Shown piece by piece: positions 57,701-64,000 of a stretch of 64,000 nucleotides of DNA. Position 1 is the stretch's first letter. Each line of letters starts with the position of its first letter. The notes below the pieces were generated by a model. That model was not told where the DNA came from and made no database searches. It worked only from the letters and a program-made list of their open reading frames with translations. This DNA comes from Piscicola geometra (taxonomy: Eukaryota; Annelida; Clitellata; Hirudinida; Piscicolidae). The stretch is from contig OX030961.1 of assembly GCA_943735955.1 (NCBI GenBank), forward strand, positions 5,986,920 to 6,050,919, read 5' to 3'. A program made the position numbers and the translations under genes.

Positions 57701-60158
57701 TTCATCCTGCTCAGCTACCCACTCAACTTCTTCATCTACTGCGCCATGAGTCGCCACTTCAGGTCAGCTTCGCTTGTCCATTTACGTTTTTTTAGTAATT
57801 AAAAACGACTGCAAAGTAATTATTACTTTCAAGACAATTCTAGAAACATTAACAAGACAATGAGCGCAAAATTGAATTGCAATGCATTCGTGGCTGCAGG
57901 CGTGGTGTTTTGAAGATTGTACGTGTAAACTTGGAGAGTTAGCTCAAGATGCCTTGAGGCCTATCAACCTCACAAGCAATCATATCCTAATATGAAAAAG
58001 TACTTCAAAGACTGACGCATCAAGTTCACCTTTTTATTCTTAAAAAAATATTTCAAATTTATTTATAAAAAACTATTTTCGCAAATTTTTATCGCTTTTT
58101 TCTTCTTTCAACTTGTCTTCTAGCTTCGCCATTAGCTCGTCAAGATTCAAAAGAACCTTTCAAGCGCAGGACTTTCCTGAAGCAGCGCAGAAACACTTCG
58201 AAACGAATAATTTAATTTAATCTATAAATCTGTGCCAAAAGATAAGCACTCAAAGGCTCGAAAGCACGTTCTTTCGGAGGGTTCAAGTCAGTTTATGGAA
58301 GTTTATTTCCTGAGATCTTGAAAACATAAAAGTTTTAGATTCAACTTTGAAAAAGATCTTCTCATGGGAGACATAAAACAATTTCAGATGGCGAAGATTA
58401 AAACGATGGAGAAAGAAGATGCGAAGGTGTTTGAAACTTAAAGACGAGTTTATATATAAAAAGTATTTAATAATTTATTTAAAATGAAGTTGATAATTTA
58501 TTAAAAAAGCAGTTAATAATTTATTAAAAAAGCAGTTAATAATTTATTAAAAAAGCAGTTAATAATTTATTAAAAAAGCAGTTAATAATTTATTAAAAAA
58601 GCAGTTAATAATTTATTAAAAAAGCAGTTAATAATTTATTAAAAAAGCAGTTAATAATTTATTTAAAAAGTATTGAAAATTTATTTAAAAAGCATTGAAA
58701 TTTATGAAAAAGTATTTAATAACTCGTTCGTAAAAATAGGCAAACATTTTGGCGAGAGTAGTACGTGCTACTAATTGAATATGCCGAGATTGGCGACGAG
58801 TTGTGTGATGCTGTGCTAAGATAGCATTACATCATTGAGGCTGAGATATTTCCAAGTAGGCATGCTTATTTTATTTATACACGATGTGTCTTCTATCTGT
58901 TCTTTATATTATATTAAATGAACCTCATTTAAAAAAAAAGGAAAATTAAAGAAAAAAACTTTTGTCTCTGAAAGTTTGATTCACTTCTCTTTAATGCGGA
59001 AATTCTATTCACAAAAATCCGAAATAGAAATAAAAATATATAACTTTTGCTTTCTCGTCTTGTGTTTGCTTAGACATTTATTGCCTGCTATGTGTTCTTA
59101 TCTTTCATCTGTTTTATCTCTAAAACAAATATGACTATTTTTTCCTCTTTTGTTGTATTGATATGCTGAAATTATACTCCATCATCAATAACGGGTTTTC
59201 CGAGGGCAATTACAAAGTATCGGATGGCATGTAAAGAGTTCTATTGGGTCTTTTTAATTAAGAGTCTCATAAAAAAGGAGGATAAGGACTTAGAGACGAA
59301 CACTAACCCCTGAAGACATCCCCAACAATATTTATAAAGTTTATCTACAATGATAAATAAAGTAAGGCATTTTTGTTCATGCTTCAGAGGAGCTCTGCAA
59401 AACATGGAAAAAAGATGGCATCGCATTTGAAATGTATAAAAACCAAATATAAAAACGTCTCTACTACAGCACCGAAAAAAACACATTCCAAAATCACTTA
59501 ATCAACAAAATGACATATTAAAATGATAAAAGGGCAGAATAGTCCAACACCAACAACCACACCATCGGCAGAACCACCTTCACGAGGATCTTCCTGTACA
59601 GAAACAAGCCGAGCAGAACGCCCACTTGTCTCAGTCTCCGCAGAAGTGAGTGTCCTCCATCTATCACACCCCTCCTTATTAATCAGTTCATACATTTCAT
59701 ATAACAATATTATTTAACAAAATAAAAATGATAATAATAAAAATAATAATAACAGTACTATTACTAATAATAAAATTATAGCTTTCAGTAAATTATTTCA
59801 ATCTATAACATCCCTCAAAACCACCATCAAACCCAACAAAAAGATTTTCAAGATTTTAAAACGTCATCTTACATCAAACAAATCAAACCTCGAAATGGCA
59901 TGACGTTTTGACGCGATGTGCTGCAGTAAATCAAGTCAATCGGCTCTGATAACGCCCCATCTCAGTCCCTGAATTCAAGATAATGTAGGATGTCTTGATC
60001 GATACTTGTCTTGCGTTTCTCCTGCTTATTATTCTCCCTGAGGCGACAAGAGATGAAATTTTGGTTGTTTTTTATCTTTTGAGGATTCTTTCAAGCTTTA
60101 TTAATTAACAGTGATGATTGAGTAAGTAAGAAATTTCTATGTGTTTGGGATTGTATAA

Positions 60159-60190
<32 letters not shown>

Positions 60191-62732
60191 AGATGGTTGT
60201 ATCTGTGTGCATGTATGTATATTCCAAATGTGAAGGAACCTTTTCGACAATAATGATGAACTTTTGATATATTCATCATTTTTATATAAAAGCCTCATCG
60301 AAGTTTAAGATTAAATTTTTCATTTTGCAGAATTTATATCTCAAGTCCTAATGTACATGCAGATAAACCATTTTAAATGTTTCAGCATTCAAAGTTTTCT
60401 TTAACTTTGAAAATGAACACTTGTGAAATTAAGATATTTTTAAATAATTTATTATAATAAAGAAATAAAGTTTAATAAAGTTTCATTTGAATTTTTTGTT
60501 TTTAAAGAAACTAAAATTATATTAGTTTTTGGTCTTTTTTCCAAAAATTGCCTAGAATTTATTAAAAGTATTTTAAAAAAATAAATGTGGTGATGAATAT
60601 TTTCTTAATTATAAAGATCAAGTTATTCATAAAATTATTAAACTCTTAACCGAACTTATTAGAAATTAATTCAAGCGCCTATTTATAAAAAGGAAATTAA
60701 AAGACATCCATCAAACTTTTTAAAACTCCTTAGCACCAATGAAAGCTATATTTTCGCCATTATGGCGTCTGCTGAATGGCGCTTGGTTAATATAGTTGCG
60801 CATGCGCCATTCATTCCTTCGAAGCGCTCAACTTAATGATTTGTGCTTTTTCTACGTTTAAATGCATGAAACAATCTTGAAATGAGTTACGCACAAATAT
60901 TTTATATATAATTAATTTTCACGTCGCATTTTAATAAGTGTGATTGCAGCGTTGTAAAACGTAGATGTAATTGCGGAGCGGGGATGGCTTAGATGGTAGA
61001 CGTCGGACTTGCGACTCAAAGGTTGCCTGTTCGAATGCCTGATAAGCAACGTGAACTATCATATACTTAGTTTATATGATGAGGTGTTTGCGACGTATGC
61101 ATTGAAAGATGTGTACGTCGTGTGGAGTGGCGCCTCTGGCGCATAAGAACCATGGTTTTCAGAACCATTGTAACATGACTTGCGTCTGTCAGGCTGTGAA
61201 TAATACAGACCCTAAAAATAAATTAAATTAAGATTTCATGAAAAGCAATCAATGCAATGCGCTGTTCTAGTGCCCTAACACCACTTTAGTAAAACTCAAT
61301 CAAACTTGTTTTAAAGGCAATATTTATTTTTTCAATCTGGCGAAATTTTGAAAGTCCATTTCGTCTTATCGTATATCTGCCACGCCGTTGCATATCGAAA
61401 ATCAATGTTAAATATCGGAGTATGTTGGAAGCTGCTCAGTGAACTAATGGTGCAAATGATTTTTTTGAATATTATTTTAAATACAATTAAATAAAATTAA
61501 ATATTCTCTAAATGAAGCTCTATAATAAATATCTAAGTATCAATTGTGAGAATAACAAAAATTAATTTCGATAAAAAGACAATAAAATTTTACTTTCATA
61601 TAATAAATAAAATCTTAAAATTGAATCGAGGAAACGTTAAAGGTCAAACATGTTTTATTACATCAAAAAGACGCAATAAATCACATATTTTTTTATATGA
61701 TACATACAATGTAATGCAATAAATAAAATTTTTCTTAATAATAATAATAATAATAATGACGAGCATTATTATAGTGTCGTATAACCCGAACGGGCTTCCA
61801 GGCCACTTAAGCTGCATATTTTCATTTGCGCCTTTATGTTACTAGGGCATTGGTTGCACTTGAACCTAGGACCTTTAATTATTGGTCAAGCCGAGAGTCG
61901 TTGCCGACTCAGCTACCCGTTCGTTGAAACGATACAAAAAGACATAGATCGCAGGCAGTTCAACTATTTAACACATAAACCTCCGGTATAGAAGGAAGTG
62001 CAAAAAATTGAGAAGGCAGAAAGACAAACAGAGACAAGCGCTCGCAAGTTTTATGCTCACCAAACACTGCAGCGACAGTGCATGGTTATCTGTTTGGCTC
62101 GGTAAAATCCTTATATCTTTGCCACAAACTGCCAAAAATCGATTTTAAATTTAAATGTAACAAATAAAATACGTTCTTAAAAAGATAGTATTTATTAAAT
62201 AATTTAAACGTTGGAAAAATATTCCATAAATAAAACACGCACGGAATGTGGTCATAAAAAAAACGAAGAAGAAATCCTGCGTAGCCATCACCATTGCACT
62301 CTCACACCACGTAAATATCATTTCAAAGGTGGAATGCGACAACTGGAGGATGGAGAAGTGTTGTCGTTGAACGTCTTCACGAAGCAGAGCAGTCTGACGA
62401 ACAAGAATGCCAACAAAAAGAACTCCATCACCAACACCATCAACACCAACACCATCAATACCAACACCATCAACACCAACACCATCAACACCAACACCAT
62501 CAACACTAACACCATCAATAACAACAACTACAACAACAACAACAACAACAATGATGATGAAAACAATGAAATTATCAACAACAACAACAATCCCAGCAAC
62601 AATAAAGTTACCAACACCAACACCATCACCAACACCGACAACACCAACAACACCAACAACAACAACAAATATGTTCTCAACGATGAAGGCGCTAAAGGAT
62701 GCGTCTTAGAGAGCACAAAAGAGGAGTTGTGA
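54713..62732 (+). CDS. Sex-peptide/myoinhibitory-peptide receptor-like GPCR with long ectodomain, 6 exons
   Basis: Class A GPCR closest by eye to the SPR/MIP receptor group. Exons: 54713-56195, 56727-56775, 56995-57105, 57256-57762, 59572-59645, 62329-62732 (875 aa, phases consistent). Residues 1-25 form a signal peptide (TLIFLFFFLCHSIFSVSG). Residues about 26-405 are a Lys/Cys-rich extracellular region. TM1 starts near 408 (YPFYSTIIPIVILFTLLINL); TM2 has NSTNILLVAIAISDTLTGLL; TM3 ends LQRYLFVCHNQIA (QRY at the DRY site, as in SPR). Before TM6 comes RRKQLFKQNRRTESRRL, then NVATLMLVIVVMVF. TM7 has LLSYPLNFFIYCAMSRHFR, continued in frame by TTFTRIFLYRNK. The tail exon is Asn/Thr-rich. An ATG at 54653 is an alternative start. 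Reading through 59646 would stop at 59704, but AA|GTGAGT is a strong donor. Confidence 0.87.
58478..58670. repeat. 23-bp tandem repeat (TTAATAATTTATTAAAAAAGCAG)n
   Basis: About eight near-perfect units in the GPCR intron between 57762 and 59572. AT-rich. Confidence 0.95.
60975..61235 (+). mobile_element. tRNA-derived SINE
   Basis: A-box TGGCTTAGATGGTAGA at 60985-61000 and B-box-like GTTCGAATGCC at 61029-61039, a non-tRNA body, then an A-rich tail (CCCTAAAAATAAATTAAATT). It lies in the last GPCR intron in transcript orientation. Confidence 0.65.
61775..61925 (-). mobile_element. tRNA-derived SINE-like sequence, reverse orientation
   Basis: On the minus strand, A-box TAGCTGAGTCGGCAACG (61915-61899) and B-box GGTTCAAGTGC (61866-61856), followed by a body ending beside an (AAT)n tract at 61738-61757. 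Same GPCR intron as the previous element. Confidence 0.55.
62440..62665 (+). repeat. In-exon (ACCATCAACACCAAC)n repeat encoding Asn/Thr/Ile tail
   Basis: A 15-bp unit and (AAC)n triplets within the putative last GPCR exon, read as TINTN repeats and Asn runs. Unique coding-like sequence lies on both sides (RQLEDGEVLSLNVFTKQS before, NDEGAKGCVLESTKEEL after). Confidence 0.75.
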
Positions 62733-63124
62733 AGTCTGTTTTCTATGTCAAAACCTCGCGGAGAAGAAATCTCTTAAATTATAATATGTCTTATAGACAT
62801 TTGTATAACAATTTACGAAGTTATAAATGGTGGTTGCGGAAATTACGTATCTAATCAAATCTTAACCGTTATATTTATATTTCGTTACAAATGGTTGTTG
62901 TGGAAATGATGTAGCTTCTACTTTAAAGGAGAAACCACCTTCATCATTTTTGCCAATGTTGTTTTTACCCACATCTTGGTCATCATTGTCAGTATCTTGT
63001 TCGTGTTTTTCACCATCTTTCAATCATTTACAACATCTTCATCACTTACAATGTCTTTATCAAGATAACGATAATCTCTCGAGTGATTCTAATCATCTCC
63101 ATCATCTGGAATATCATGATCATC

Positions 63125-63360
63125 ATCATCTCCTCCTCCTCTTCATCCTCTTCCTCATCCTGCTCCTTATCCTCTTTCTCTTACTTTTTCTCTTCCTCCT
63201 CCTCCTTCTCTTCCTCCTCCTCCTTCTCTTCCTCCTCCTCCTTCTCTTCTTTCTCCTCTTCCTCCTATTCCTTCTCTTTCTCCTTCTCCTCCTTTTTCTC
63301 CTCCTTATCATTATCCTCCTCCTCCCCCTCCTCTTTCTCCTCCTCCGTCTCATTATCATC
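63125..63360. repeat. (CTC/CTT)n polypyrimidine tract
   Basis: Over 200 bp of almost pure pyrimidine on the plus strand (TCCTCCTCCTTCTCTT units) with occasional A. Possible H-DNA-forming tract downstream of the GPCR gene. Confidence 0.95.
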
Positions 63361-63415
63361 ATGACTATCGCCATCATCATCATCATCATCACCACCACCA
63401 CCAAACGCGTTGGTA

Positions 63416-63477
63416 CTAATTAGCTGGTAGCTTGAAGAAACTGGTGTAAGCTCCTTGCGCGAACGTCTCAAGGGAAG

Positions 63478-63509
<32 letters not shown>

Positions 63510-63906
63510 AGTGAAGCATCATCATCATCATCATCATCAAGTGAAGCATCATCATCATCATCATCATCATCAAGTGAAGCATCATCATCATCAAGTGAAG
63601 CATCATCATCATCATCATCATCAAGTGAAGCATCATCATCATCATCATCATCAAATGAAGCATCTTCATCATCATCATCATCATCAAGTGAAGCATCATC
63701 ATCATCATCATCAAGTGAAGCATCTTCATCATCATCAAGTGAAGCATCTTCATCATCATCAAGTGAAGCATCATCATCATCATCATCATCATCAAGTGAA
63801 GCATCATCATCATCATCAAGTGAAGCATCTTCATCATCATCAAGTGAAGCATCTTCATCATCATCAAGTGAAGCATCATCATCATCATCATCATCATCAA
63901 GTGAAG

Positions 63907-63965
<59 letters not shown>

Positions 63966-64000
63966 AGTGAAGCATAAGAACATTCCATCGCAGTATTCAA
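63416..64000 (-). CDS. Asp-rich (ASL-Dn)n reading frame, partial, doubtful gene
   Basis: A minus-strand frame open from the window edge to a stop at 63416 encodes about 19 units of Ala-Ser-Leu followed by 4-19 Asp, then SLETFAQGAYTSFFKLPAN. The DNA is (CAT)n broken by a 9-bp AAGTGAAGC spacer that keeps the triplet register. A second frame (MMM-LHL) is equally open, so openness alone is no evidence of coding. It could be the last exon of a gene beyond the window or only a compound satellite. Confidence 0.25.

Noticed and set aside
60975..61045. Functional tRNA gene
   Set aside because: A- and B-boxes are present, but the T-stem and acceptor stem do not pair and an A-rich tail follows, so a tRNA-derived SINE is more likely.

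Overview
This is a protein-coding, intron-rich animal nuclear sequence. Every recognisable gene is a metazoan family split by short GT-AG introns, and the intergenic DNA is AT-rich and full of micro- and minisatellites. A sex-peptide/myoinhibitory-peptide type receptor (absent from vertebrates) beside RYK, ANKS1, CSTF1, PPP1R2 and ZMYND12 homologues points to a protostome invertebrate. A lophotrochozoan such as an annelid (possibly a leech) fits best, but I cannot fix the taxon from sequence alone. Exon boundaries below come from reading splice sites and codon phase by eye together with family similarity. Within each main gene the chosen exons join without a frame break.

Layout from left to right: (1) 869-8175, minus: actin-binding and plakin region of a spectraplakin (MACF1/dystonin/Shot), open at both ends. 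(2) 10744-15635, plus: a complete RYK/Derailed Wnt-receptor pseudokinase. (3) 18286-24164, minus: the SAM-SAM-PTB part of an ANKS1 (Odin/AIDA-1) homologue with very long Asn- and Thr-rich coding inserts. (4) 28176-29145, plus: a small unrecognised MG-starting protein, followed 176 bp later by (5) 29322-33960, plus: a complete CSTF1 (CstF-50) gene. (6) 34882-36204, minus: protein phosphatase inhibitor 2. (7) 36993-43801, minus: complete ZMYND12. (8) 43802-54652: gene-free AT-rich DNA. (9) 54713-62732, plus: a sex-peptide-receptor-like GPCR with an exceptionally long N-terminal ectodomain. (10) 63416-64000, minus: an Asp-rich repetitive reading frame running off the window.

The genes do not form one pathway: they cover cytoskeletal linkage, Wnt reception, receptor adaptor signalling, mRNA 3' end formation, PP1 control, a MYND/TPR protein and neuropeptide reception. 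The strongest window-wide pattern is in the introns. Their 5' parts tend to carry G/T-rich simple repeats and their 3' parts C/A-rich ones (in transcript sense), so intron ends are often mutually complementary and repeats frequently run right up to the 3' splice site. Triplet-repeat DNA has also entered exons as Ser, Thr, Asn and His runs. Other points of interest are the tightly spaced gene pair upstream of CSTF1, a perfect 25-bp hairpin beside an ANKS1 splice acceptor, and a six-fold duplicated 3' splice site in CSTF1.
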